The notes: generated by a model not told the origin, from the letters alone. A stretch of 64,000 bases of DNA from Sistotremastrum niveocremeum HHB9708 (GCA_001630475.1 KV419397.1:813758-877757); one strand, 5' to 3'; positions 9,497-20,680 are shown, counted from the stretch's first letter. Numbers and translations: made by a program.

Positions 9497-12400
9497 ATGT
9501 CTGGAGCAGCTATTCCAAAGAAGCCTGGATTCTTTCGCAAAGTCAAGCATGGCCTTAAAATTTCGTTCTCTGGTCGTAAAGCGAAAGCTTCCATTGCGGC
9601 GGCTCCGCATGCAGTTTCATCTACGAGCTCACCGTCGACGCCTCTCGATGTGTCATCCGCGACTCCTGTGTCCAATCTTTCAACCCTTTCCCCACCTTCG
9701 AATTCCTCCAGCTTGCCTCTAGTCGGGTCTGGGGCTCAGCCAGTCGCTGTGCCCATTCCAACTGCCACGACACCGTCTGAACAGCCTGCCCTTGAAATCC
9801 TTAATACCGATATTGCGGTGACTGCAGACATTCAGAGTCAAGCGGGCACGGTGGTACCGTCATCCACTCTAGATTCCAATCCTTCGCCTACCTCGCAAGG
9901 TCAATCCGCTTCGTCGCCTGCACCCCAATTACAGCCTCCCGCTTTCCCGGAATCCTCGGCAGCGCAGCTCAAGACCGACGTCGAGGTCTCAGAGCCGCTC
10001 GTGCTCGACGCTTCGTCTGCTGCCTTGCATGTCGCATTGACTCCGACACCGTCTTCAGAGTTGTCATCCACGCTTGTAGTGCCGTCTGTCGCCATCCCGG
10101 GGTCTTCACAGACTCAGGCTCTGATGTCGGTGCCAGGTCTCGATGCTGGCACCTCGTCTGTTCCACAGGTTCCGATCACCTCTTCACACACGAGTGCATC
10201 TGTAGATCCCTCTCCCACTTCTCCACAATATTCTGCTGGCGTCACGCCATCTCCAAGATCGCAGCCCCAGGCTGGTGTCATGCCATCGGGCGTTGCCTTG
10301 GACGATACGTCTACTAGCTTGCAGGTCCCGATTGCTTCTACATCCGCCTTGCCTCCCGTCCAAGTCGAAGCAGTCGCGGCTGTAGACGATCCTTCGCCTT
10401 CTCCGCAAGCCGTCACCACATCTTCAGCTGCACTTCCGTTGTCTGATGCTGGTGCTATCGGCGCTGACTCGGGACCTTCGAAGAGCGCACCACGGGAAGA
10501 GACCACCCAGTTTGTTCAGCAACATGTCGTCCCCGCAGCTACATTTGTCTGGGATGGCCTCAAAACTCTGACCAGCATTCTGAGGGAATGCACAGATTTT
10601 CATCCAGTAATCAAGGCGGCCGCGGGTGGAGCCGTAGCCCTCATGGAGGCATTGGAGGTGCGCTGACTGAGCCAAACATACTTCTACCTAACTTCCTTCT
10701 GACATCAATGCGAAATAGCTACCGCAAGCAAACAGGAAGAAGATGGATGAAATCATCGTCAAGATACAAGAAGTGAACGAGGCTGTCAAAATCTCCGGCC
10801 AAGAAAACCTCCCTTCCCCGTTCAAGGATCGTCTTAATAAGCTAGCCAAGTGAGCGGAAATTGCAAAAGTATCGTACTCGGAACTAATCATATGACTCTG
10901 TTAGCGCCCTAGAAACCCAAACTAGTTACATCGAACTCAAAAGGAAGAACTGGTGGCCCAGGCGACTCCTGCAAGGCAAAAGAGACGCCGCGGATGTTAA
11001 CGACTCTTTACTCGCAATTGTCGATGCGTGTCAGTTGTATCAAGTGAGTCAATACTTGGCCGTTTCTGTTGTTTAGAAGCCTGAGCCGGAGCACAGCTAG
11101 GCGCACTTGCGAATGTGGAAGTCAAAGTCGAAGAGACCTTATCCGTCGCCGGACGAACGGAGGATATGGTTGCTCAATCGTTAGCAACAGTCAAGGAGAA
11201 TGCAGCTGCCATACGCAGTGATCGTGATGTACCTGCTGTTCTTGTGTATCACCGGAATGACTGCTGATGCGCTGCCAGCGTGAACTGTTGTCGACATTGA
11301 GACCGGTGGAGGCCGCCAGGTTTGACATTGCGTATACGGGGGTCTTGCGCAACGGATGCACGAAAGGCACCCGAGAATCCATCCTCCAGGAACTGATGTT
11401 TTGGAGCCAGGACGCTTCAACCCCCAAAATATACTGGCTCAACTTCTGAAAAAATTAGACCTACTAATTGTACTTTTGAGCACTCTGGAGTACTAAAAAG
11501 TACTCAAAAGTACAATTAGTAGGTCTAATTTTTTCAGAAGAATGGGATGGCTGGCACGGGCAAGACTACGATCGCATACTCGTTCTGTGAATATCTTCTT
11601 CAGCAGAACTTTCTCGGCGCAAGTTTCTTCTGCTCCCGCGCGATCGAAGAGACAAGACAGGTGCATCAAATTATTCCCACCATTGTGAATACACTAGCCA
11701 GCAATCAACATCTTCCCACTCGATTGACATCTTCCATAATTGATGCTTTGGCACACGACGACAATCTTGCAAATACAGCCATGCTTGAGAAGCAATGCCA
11801 AGCTCTTCTCTTTGATCCAGTGAAGATCAGCATGCAGGGCTTGGGCTTCTTCCCCATCATCATTATTGATGCCCTTGATGAATGCTCAGATCTGGAGCAG
11901 GTTCATCGCTTTCTCCAAACCCTCTTCCGACATGCCCCATCTCTTCCTGTGAAATTCTTTGTCTCCAGCCGACCTGAGACAGAGCATCAAAGATACCGCG
12001 CTGCACATCTGCATCATTCTTTCATCCTCCACAACATTGAAAGGGATTTAGTGAAGGCTGATATCACTAAATACCTGAATGACAAATTCAGCAGCCTCAA
12101 CACCTATAGTCAGGAAATATCAGACAATGATGTCAATGCTCTTGCTGAGCAGGCAGACAAATTGTTTATATTTGCTGCTACTGCTTACAAGTTTATCAGT
12201 GATCCACTCATCAATGATCCACATGGGCGTCTCCAACTTCTCCTGGAGTCAGATTGGGAAACAAGTCCACTTGACTCCTTGTACTCACAGATCATTGGAG
12301 ATCTCTTTGCTCGTCTTCGCCCATCTCAGCACATGTCCATGCAGCATGTCATACGCATCATAATCGCTGCTTCAGAACCCCTAACATCTCAATGCATTGC

Positions 12401-14762
12401 ATCTCTTCTCATGGGTGATATGAGTGCAAATGGTGATACTGTCAAGAGACAGGTTGAAGCACTTCAGTCTGTGTTTTATATGACTCCTGAAGATATTCCA
12501 CAAATTTCCCCATTTCATGCATCTTTCCCAGACTTTTTGAGTCAAGAGTCACGTTCAAAGCAATACTTCCTTGAATCCGGCCAGTCTCATCATATGTTGA
12601 CAAGGCAGTGCTTCACATTACTCAATGGCTTCTTCACTACCAAACAATTTGTGTCTATTCACCCTTCCACTTTGATCACTCCCACCTCAGATGCCCTGAG
12701 ATATTCTTCCTCTTTTTGGGCTTTCCACCTTTCAGGCTGCAATGATATAGATGTTGAAGTCCAGAATTTGCTCTCCTGGTTCCTCAAAAATCATATATTG
12801 CATTGGTTGGAGTACCTTCATTATCTTGGTCAGCTGCACATTGCAGTTGAGGCACTCATTCCCAGCAAGAAATCTGTGTTGGTATGTGCATGACTATAAC
12901 AATTTTGGTGAGACTGACTCTGGTGATCTTAGGGAAGATACCCATCTCTTCTCTCTTTGGTTGTAGATGCTCATAGATTTCTTCTGGAGAACTATGACAT
13001 GATAAGCAAGCATCCTGAAGAACTGTACAGATCAGCACTTCTGTGGCTGCCAAACAACTCAGAAATGAGATCCCACTATGTCACACAAAGGTCCAGTGCT
13101 CACTGGCCACAGGTGATCAAAGGACTCCATCTTACTTGGGGTGTCACTCAGCATACTCTGACAGGTCATGCTCATGGTGTTGCATGCATAGCCTTTTCCC
13201 CCCTTGGTCAGCACATTGCCTCAGCCTCTGATGACAGGACTCTCAGGATATGGGATACTGCCACTGGCCAGCAGAAGCAGATGATGAAAGGCCACTCAAA
13301 GCCACTGTCATGTGTAAAATACTCTCCTGATGGCTGGCACATTGCCACATGTGCTAATGACAGGACTGTCATAATATGGGATACTGCCACTGGCCATGAG
13401 GAGCAGGTATTGAAAGGCCATTTAAAGGTTGTGTCCTCAGTGGCATATTCTCCTGATGGAAAATACATTGCTTCAGCCTCTCATGACAAGACTGTGAGAA
13501 TTTGGGACATTGCCACTGGTTATCAGGATCAGGTATTGAATGGCCACTTGGACCGGGTGCTCTCTGTGGCATATTCTCCTGATGGGAACTACATTGCCTC
13601 AGCCTCTGCTGACAAGACTGTTATTGTTTGGGATGCTGTCACTGGCCAGCAGAAGCAATGCTTTGAGGGCCACTCATTACCTTTACACTGTGTGGTATAT
13701 TCTCCTGATGGCCAGCATATTGCCTCAGGGTCTGATGATCAGACTATCAGGATCTGGGATACTACTGCTGTCCAAAAAGAGTTGTTTGAACATCACTCAG
13801 GGATGGTGATGTCTGTAACATATTCCCACTGTGGCCAGCACATTGTCTCAGCCTCTGATGATAGGACTGTCAGGATATGGGATACAACTACTGGTCAGCA
13901 GGAGCACCTCTTAAAGGGCCACACAGATTCTGTAAGATCTGTTGCATATTCTCCTGATGACCAGCACATTGCCTCAGGTTCTGCTGACAAGAGTGTCAGA
14001 ATTTGGGAGGTTGCCACTGGCCATCAGAAGCAGGTACTGAATGGCCACTTACACTGGGTGTCCTCTGTGGTGTATTCTCCTGATGGCCAGCACATTGCCA
14101 CAGCCTCTTCTGACAAGACTGTAATAATTTGGGACATTACCACTGGCCACCAGGAGCAGGTATTGAAGGGTCACTTGGACTGGGTGGCGTCTGTGGCATA
14201 TTCTCCCAATGGCCAGCATATTGTTTCAGGGTCTGATGATCAAACTATCATCATTTGGGATGCTGTCACTGGCCAGCAGGAGCAGCAGTTGGGTGGCCAT
14301 TCAGAATGGTTCACTGTGCAATCTGTGGCATACTCTCCTGATGGCCAGCACATTGCCTCGCACTCTAAAGACAATGTTATCACAATTTGGAATGTTGCTA
14401 CTAGCCTGAGCCAAGAGGGGCAAATATTGTCAGGGCTCCAAAGACCAGTGGATCCTGCCATGTTTGTTTCTGCGGAGCATATTGGTCCTGATCCTGCCAG
14501 TGATCCTGATCCTGAGTCTGATTCTGATTCTGATTCTGATTTTGTTTTTGAACCATATTGTCCTCTCCTTTTGAAAGCGTATGATGTTGAAGCTGATTAT
14601 GATGAGCTAGTATGGCTTAAGGATCCTTTTCTGAAATCCCGTTGGTGCATCTCTCCTCATTACTCAAAAGCTAGCGTCATGGCTTCTTATGGCTCAAGTC
14701 TCTGTATTAGATATGGGTCCAAGAATCTCATGATTCTCAAAATTCCCAGTAGCACTACATGA
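9497..14762 (+). CDS. NLR-type receptor: disordered N-terminus, four-helix-like domain, NACHT, WD40; interrupted by a MITE
   Basis: Exons: 9497-10658, 10719-10849, 10905-11043, 11097-11228, 11279-12881 (holding the 98-bp insertion 11443-11540) and 12933-14762. Residues 1-30 are basic ('PGFFRKVKHGLKISFSGRK'); about 300 Ser/Pro/Ala-rich residues follow. A helical segment ('FHPVIKAAAGGAVALMEALE', 'LKRKNWWPRRLLQGKRDA') resembles the MLKL/HeLo-like bundles of mushroom NLRs. Then come 'DIAYTGVLRNGCTKGTRESI', a P-loop 'GMAGTGKTTIA', Walker B 'IIIIDALDECSD', 'FFVSSRPE' and ten WD40 repeats. Family knowledge links NACHT-WD40 proteins to fungal allorecognition and cell death; that role is inferred here. 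The insertion brings an in-frame TGA just ahead of the P-loop, so the gene is probably inactive, or makes separate products, unless splicing bypasses it. Confidence 0.82.
11443..11540. mobile_element. 98-bp palindromic MITE inserted at the NLR P-loop
   Basis: Two perfect 38-bp inverted arms (11443-11480 and 11503-11540, beginning CTTCTGAAAAAATTAG) flank a 22-nt centre. Flanking AA on both sides (11441-11442, 11541-11542) may be a 2-bp target duplication: leaving out the element and one AA gives the family sequence 'WLNGMAGTGKT' in frame. It has no coding capacity. The right arm ends in a T-run followed by CAG, a good match to a 3' splice site. Superfamily unknown. A stem-loop terminator is an alternative reading, but the position inside a conserved motif argues for insertion. 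Confidence 0.85.
13150..14410 (+). repeat. ten tandem WD40 repeats with high unit-to-unit identity
   Basis: Ten units of about 42 codons (126 nt), each with G-H near the start, 'SPDGQHIASxSxDKTVRIWD' in the middle and 'ATGHQ' at the end. Units 3, 4, 8 and 9 are especially alike at the DNA level. Highly similar WD40 units in NACHT proteins are known from HET-E/D/R-type loci, where concerted evolution and diversifying selection reshape the binding face. The next 20 codons hold an Asp/Ser run ('DPDPESDSDSDSD') and a non-repeat tail. Confidence 0.9.
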
Positions 14763-15505
14763 AATTCCCAGGGTTATCAGCTAAGGATTCAGTACACATA
14801 GGACCACATCATGTTCTAAAAATTGTTCTAAAAATTGTCTAACTGAGCCTTTTATGAATTATTTTGCCATAGGCTAAGGAGCTAAGCAGAAAAGAGAAAA
14901 ACTGACCTTAGAGATATGTTGGAGTACTGTAAGATTTTGACCACTTGGGATGGGTCAGGGGACAGGGACAGGAAAACAACACTGTGGTGCAAAGGCAGTG
15001 AAACACTTGAAAGCGACAAGAAGGACTATTATTCCAGAGAATATCCAGTGACGGACAATACTCCAGAAACAAATCCCAATAATTGCTAGTAGGCGGACAA
15101 CAGGAGTGACGGGCTCCGGCTGTTTGACCTATGAGTACGGGGGAAAGGACCTAAACAAAGCCTGCGAGAAAAGGGAAAGGGGAAAAGGGAAAGACTGTTT
15201 TCAGTAAGACAATTTTATATATCAACACTCAACTCCAAGGGGTTTTTGGAACCTTAAATCCGTACCCTAGGTCAGGGTGTGTGTGTGGGTCTCGAGGCCT
15301 TCCACACGTAAGGGCCCACCTATAAATAATATTTATATTAATTATTTAACGATTATATATGAGTGTCGGAGTGCTCCAGTATACACTGGAAGCCTTGAAA
15401 TTGTGTTTTGGCCTCTCCAACAGCCAAAAAATCATATAATATTGAACTATCTAGGGTCCACTGCTTGTATATGACCAAAATATTAATATATCAATTGATT
15501 TTATG
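14763..15505. other. AT-rich intergenic region bordering a transposon nest
   Basis: No gene recognised. 15275-15312 holds a GT-run followed by CTCGAGGCCTTCCACACGTAAG, which has an inverted relative at about 16211-16248. 15310-15500 is very AT-rich. Confidence 0.5.
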
Positions 15506-15791
15506 TAAGGCTTCCAACGAGTATCGTCAATTTAAGGGTACCCGCAGGTATACCTGCGCAGGTACCTGCCACAATTAGCGTGCGTGGGTATGAGTTTGGC
15601 CCTTGACCATTTTGGCAGGTACCTGCCTCCAACAAAGTGTTCTAATTTCACCATTTAACCACAAAACAAGACAGTTTTGGCAGGTATACCTGCATGGGTA
15701 CCTGTACTTGGCAAGTACGGGTATGGGATTTTGGCCCAAAAAAACAGGCAGGTACCTGAGTACCACAGGTACATACTCGTTGGAGGCCTTA
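15506..15791. mobile_element. hAT-like MITE (copy 1), 286 bp
   Basis: The terminal inverted repeats TAAGGCTTCCAACGAGTAT (left) and TAAGGCCTCCAACGAGTAT (right, reverse complement) differ at one base. They fit the hAT terminal pattern YARNG. An exact 8-bp duplication ATTTTATG flanks it (15498-15505 and 15792-15799), the length expected for hAT. The interior is non-coding and rich in GGTACCTG/CAGGTA motifs shared with the two 290-bp elements downstream, so all three appear related. Confidence 0.88.
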
Positions 15792-15840
15792 ATTTTATGT
15801 GTACATTGGTGTGTAATATTGAAAGGAATATTGTTCATAT

Positions 15841-16130
15841 TAAGGATGAACACGAGTATATACCTGCCCCACCTGAGTATCCACTCATGAGTATTTCAGA
15901 GGAAATTCTGGCCAACCATACCCACTCACTTCCCAAAAGACGGGTACCTACCTGAGTAATACCTGAGTAAAATGGCCTTTTTACCCAGGTACCCCAGGTA
16001 TGGATACCTGTTTTTGACAGTTTTTCTGGGAAAGCCAATACTCGGTACCTGTAAAAAATGAAAAAGGCAGGTACCTACTCAGGTTTATCCATGGGTACCA
16101 ATTTTTTTGCTATACTCGTGTTCATCCTTA
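15841..16130 (+). mobile_element. hAT-like MITE (copy 2), 290 bp
   Basis: The 20-bp termini TAAGGATGAACACGAGTATA and its inverse bound a non-coding 290-bp unit. It is nearly identical, in opposite orientation, to 16391-16680 (two differences seen by eye). Its own flanks do not match each other: left GTTCATAT (15833-15840), right CCTCAGAA (16131-16138). Each flank instead pairs with one flank of the other copy, which points to an inversion between the copies. Confidence 0.88.
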
Positions 16131-16390
16131 CCTCAGAACCCTACTTGCGTCGGAGTGTCATTGAGTTGAGCAAGGGGTTTTTGAAAACACAAACATGGAA
16201 CATACGTCACCTTACGCGGGGAAGGCCTCGACACACACACACACACCTCTTAAATCCGTTATCTCCGAGATAATTTCCATTTTTGGACGTTGCCGGAAGA
16301 TTTCCGACATCGGGGGATCCCTTTTCAGGTATGGTTTTGAACTCAGCTTGCGTACACCCAGTTATCAAGCCCATCGGAGTTCATATGAAC

Positions 16391-16680
16391 TAAGGATGAA
16401 CACGAGTATAGCAAAAAAATTGGTACCCATGGATAAACCTGAGTAGGTACCTGCCTTTTTCATTTTTTACAGGTACCGAGTATTGGCTTTCCCAGAAAAA
16501 CTGTCAAAAACAGGTATCCATACCTGGGGTACCTGGGTAAAAAGGCCATTTTACTCAGGTATTACTCAGGTAGGTACCCGTCTTTTGGGAAGTGAGTGGG
16601 TATGGCTGGCCAGAATCTCCTCTGAAATACTCATGAGTGGATACTCAGGTGGGGCAGGTATATACTCGTGTTCATCCTTA
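16391..16680 (-). mobile_element. hAT-like MITE (copy 3), 290 bp, inverted relative to copy 2
   Basis: Same length and termini as 15841-16130, reverse orientation. Left flank ATATGAAC (16383-16390) is the complement of GTTCATAT beside copy 2. Right flank TTCTGAGG (16681-16688) is the complement of CCTCAGAA at the other side of copy 2. Each pair would be an ordinary 8-bp duplication if the intervening 260 bp were in the other orientation. Confidence 0.88.
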
Positions 16681-17173
16681 TTCTGAGGTCCAGTCACAAC
16701 TGGACTTTTGACCCCCGGAGGGTGCAAGTGGCAACTGCCGGTCCGGTTGCCGTCCAAAATTTGGTGTGACTGGCAACTGTGACTGCGGTTGCGGTCTGGC
16801 AACCAGTCATGGCCACTTCTCCCAGTCACAACTGGTCTTTTATCAATATTTTAACCATTATTATATTATATATACTGTATATACACCTGATATGATGTGT
16901 TACATGCATATAGAGGCCAATATATGCCAGATATGTCACCATAAACACCCATTTGAGACCCAAAATACCCTCTGGGGACCCTGCTTGGGGACCCTTATTA
17001 TTATTGGTCCCTTAAGGGTCCTCGGTTGTGACCGTGGTCACAACCAGTCATGACTGTGGTTGCTGGTTGCCTGATTTTCCAAGAACCTAGGCAACCAGCA
17101 ACTGCAGTCTGGTTACGGTCCGGTTGCGACTGCCGGTTGCCACCAGTCACAGCAACTGGACCTTGGAACACTA
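16681..17173. mobile_element. GGTTGC-rich non-autonomous element, hAT-like ends, host of MITE copy 3
   Basis: About 490 bp full of GGTTGC/CAGTCAC/CAACTGG words in both orientations. The right end, read inward, starts TAGTGTTCCAAGGTCCAGT. The left end continues from TCTGAGGTCCAGT, and its outer 13 bp (TAGGGTTCTGAGG, read on the minus strand) lie displaced at 16131-16143. Joined on paper, the ends agree at 16 of 19 positions and fit the YARNG pattern. No matching 8-bp duplication of this element was found. No coding capacity. Confidence 0.65.
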
Positions 17174-17370
17174 ATTTCACTCAACAAAAAAAAGTATGTT
17201 GAAAGATAAAGGAAAAAAGCATATATAAACTAAACAAAGGTATCATAACTACCCAAGATTATCATCAACAGTCACTCAGTCCCAACACTTCACTCTCCAT
17301 CCCCCCCAACGCTCCCCAACACAAACACGCAACGAAGCAACAAAGCAAAACTCAAATAAAAGACTAAAAA

Positions 17371-20310
17371 TTAGAAATCACTCCCCTCAACTCCGAAATT
17401 CTTCCCATAATTCAGATACCCCTCCATCGCTTTTTGAATAGGCTCCGGGAGTGACATGCTAAGTAACGTATAGGAGATCTTCGCGTGGCCGTGAATTTGG
17501 CCTAGTTTGAAGATGTGGTGGGCTACTGAGGTCGGGTAGGATGTTTCCATGTACCATCTGTCCACCAATTAGCATTTAGTTCTCATTCAAAGAGGGGAGG
17601 GATGGGGAGAGGGATGGGTTTGGGGAAGGGACGTACCGATAATTGTATACCGTCAATCGAACAGCAGCATTCAAACTCCTCTGCACATCCCCCTCCTCAC
17701 ACCAAACCTCCAACAATCTCCCCCAAGCTTTCGCACTAAATCGTCCTCCATCAAGACATCGTACCCAACACTCCTTCGCCTCTTCCCTATGTCCCAATCT
17801 CCACCCCAACTCGCCTAGGATTTCCCATTCGGAGGAAGTCTTTCGATAAGCTAAGTGTTGAGTTTTGAAATGAGCGACTTCGGCACGGTAGATTGTCCAG
17901 ATTCGGAGATCTTCGTAGAGGCACATGAAGAGGTTGTCGAGCCATCGTTCGCAGAGTCGTTTGTTGGTGAATGAGAAGCCGTCTTGTCCAGTTCCACTGG
18001 CTTCTTGCCCTGTTTGACCGGGCTCGGTGCTCGTGCTGTCATTGTGGGCGTGGCCGTTGGGAGATTGGTGGGGGATAGAATGACCTGTCGGAGTCGTCGA
18101 AAGCGTATCGTCCGCGGTAGCATACGTCCCCGTCTCCGTCGTTGTCGATCCCGTAGTCGAAGTTCCGCTGGCACTATCCGCCGGAGTCGCAGCAGCACTC
18201 GGCTTCTCAATCCCTCCAATCTCCCCATTCCCATTCATCTTCGTCTCCCCGCCATTCGAAGTGGAAGCCGAGGCTGAAGGAGACTCAGAAGCACCGAATT
18301 CCTTCTCCCGATCACTCTCGGACGAAACCTTGATAACCGGCACCCCAGGACTCAACGGTCCATCCCCACTCGTCGAGATCCCATCGTCCGTCTCCAACGA
18401 TAGTTCCCCGTTCCTCGATCGTAGAGCAGGAGAAACGACACCTCTCGTACTAGCATTATCATCCGCCCCTCCTCCTCCTCCTCCTCTTCCATTCCTCGAG
18501 CTCAAATCGAATGGATCGACAGAAGGAACCGATGGATCAGACGAATGTGAAAGATCGGCAGAGTTTGGAGAATGGTCCCCGACGACGTCTCGCAGATCCC
18601 CTTGGGCTTTTTGCATCCTGTATTCTTCCTCCATCACGAAGACGTTGCTTCGTGCTTTGAGGAGCTCGTCCCAGCCTATCAACGAGACGAGCCTCGAGAG
18701 GATTTTATACGCTTGTGCGAATGTGCCTTTGAGCGCCGGCGCAGGGAGGCGTTGGAGCGCCGGATCGATCTACACAACACCACACATCAGCTTTCCTCAA
18801 CAAAAAGAAAGAAGTGGCAAAGAGCGTACATCCTCATCACCCCCCTCATCCAATATCCCCGTCTCCGTAACCCACCCCTTAACAGGCAACCAAGTCTTCC
18901 CCGGCACCGGCATCCGATGTAAATCCCTCTCATTAACAGTGAACATAGGACACGAATTCAGCGTTAATAACGCCATCTCCCATTCGCCTAAATCGACGTA
19001 AATCTCGGTTAGCTTGGCCCAGGTTGTGAATTCTGAGGGGGCGATTTGAACGGCTGATTTTGCGATTTTGAGGGCGGGGTGATAGGCGGATTTGGAGCGC
19101 AGGAATGTGGATTGAGTGTGGAGTAGTGTGTAGGTTGGTGGGTGGGTGCGCAGGGATGATGCGATTATTTGGATCGCTTTTACTTCTTCGTCTATCCGGT
19201 CATTCGTATCATATTTCTTGACAGAGGATGAAAGAGGGGACGTACTCATTCCGATATATGCTTGAGCTAAGAGAGCGTTTATCTCTGGCTCACGAACGGC
19301 GAGTTTCTCGAATAGATTAGCAGCTTTATCAAGCCTGAAACTATCTCCGAAATATTTCATCAAGCCCGTGACGAGATGATTCGCCGTAAGACACGCGACT
19401 TGAATCTCCGGATCACTTCCAAGTTGCCATCCTACCAGCACCTATCAGCTTTAATTGATATTTATAGAAGGAGGGGGGGGGGACCTTTGGGAAAGAGCGC
19501 CTCGGCGGCGGCTAGGAATCGTAGTTCGTCTTCTTGAGTCCTGATTGGCTCGAGCTTGCGGTATCCGACGAGTTTGTAGGATGTATCGTCTGTGTAGAGG
19601 ATTGCGCGGAGGAGAGCGGAGAGGTAAGTTTCTGTCCAAATTTGAGGAGTCGCTTCGTGTCTTCACCACCATTGTCAGTACTTATACTCAATTGAAAGGG
19701 GGAGGGGAGCTTACCGTTCACCACGAAGATCGATAACGTACGATGAGACTCCTCCTGGAATCTTAACATCCACTCTAACATCCACCCTCGAAAATGCATT
19801 GAAACAGCTACACCCCATCCCATCATTACCATCCATCCAAGCAGCTAACGCGAAGGAGAGATGGGAGACGTACCAGTATGATCCACTGCGTACTTTCCAT
19901 GAGGGTCCTTTGGAGAACCAAGCGGGTTGATCTTCGATTGCGTATGTTAGGGAATTGAGGTATGCAGCGAGTGAAGCGGAGGATGATGCGTCGACGCCTG
20001 ATACGTAGTGATATGACCCGAGCTACATGATCATCGTCAATTACTCTCTCACTTCGCCAGAAAAGATTAGGGAAGGGGGATGTACCTCTTTGACACCGTG
20101 TTTATTCGAGCTCTTGATTGTATGACATAAATCCGGTGGACCCAGTTCACGGAACGAGACTAGAGCCACCTCGTATCAGACCAGCTCTTTGAATTGATAG
20201 GAAAGAAGCGTACCAAGTGTTTCAGTACGAGAACTGAGCGATTCACCCAGTTCTACTTCGAAGAACTCTGGGATATCTTTGAACACCGCTTGAGCGGTTG
20301 GATCTGCCAT
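17371..20310 (-). CDS. ChAPs family protein (exomer subunit, Bch1/Bud7-like)
   Basis: Exomer is the Golgi coat that carries chitin synthase and a few other cargoes to the plasma membrane; ChAPs bind Arf1 and cargo. Start 20310 'MADPTAQAVFKDIPEFFEVE' leads through several short introns into 'VSFRELGPPDLCH', 'GSYHYVSGVDASSSASLAAY', 'LYTDDTSYKLVGYRKLEP' and the TPR region ('ALLAQAYIGMNEEVKAIQII', 'AYHPALKIAKSAVQIAPSEF', 'MFTVNERDLHRMPVP'). An inserted Ser/Gly-rich stretch of about 180 residues follows 'DLRDVVGDHSPNS', then TPRs resume at 'LCERWLDNLFMCLYEDLRIW'. The end is 'LNYGKNFGVEGSDF'. The low-complexity insert is unusual relative to the compact yeast proteins. Identity is confident; fine exon limits are less so. 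Confidence 0.88.
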
Positions 20311-20387
20311 TCTTCCTTTCAGTCACTAGGACTGGGACTAGTACTCGTTATCGTCGTCTTCTAATTCGCGTTTGGTTGTGGATGCAC

Positions 20388-20395
20388 TTATATAG
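20388..20395 (-). promoter_or_regulatory. TATA-like box upstream of the ChAPs gene
   Basis: TATATAAG on the minus strand, about 80 bp before the ATG at 20310, a plausible core promoter distance. Confidence 0.45.
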
Positions 20396-20680
20396 GTGCC
20401 AGAGCAAGAGCTGCGCGCTGTGCGACGCGTCGGTAGCAGAATGAGAAAGTGGGCGGAGTTTACATCGTCTCAGGCCCTTACCCTCACTCATTCAACGGTC
20501 CCTTAAAGCCTTCACAATGTCGCTAGCAACGAAACGGACTCCAGACGAGGCTTTAAGGAGCACGAGAAAGGCTTAGGGTGACTATGTGGTACGTTCAGTC
20601 GACAAACCCTGCATTTGAGGGCCAAGAGACAGCCTATCAGCCTCTTTCTCGGACTTTCACTCTCGTCCCTCACACTCGAC

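Noticed and set aside
15841-16680. TA target duplications (Tc1/mariner type) for the 290-bp MITEs, since both ends are TA
   Set aside because: The 8-bp flank pairs, the 8-bp duplication of the related copy at 15506-15791 and the YARNG ends all fit hAT better.
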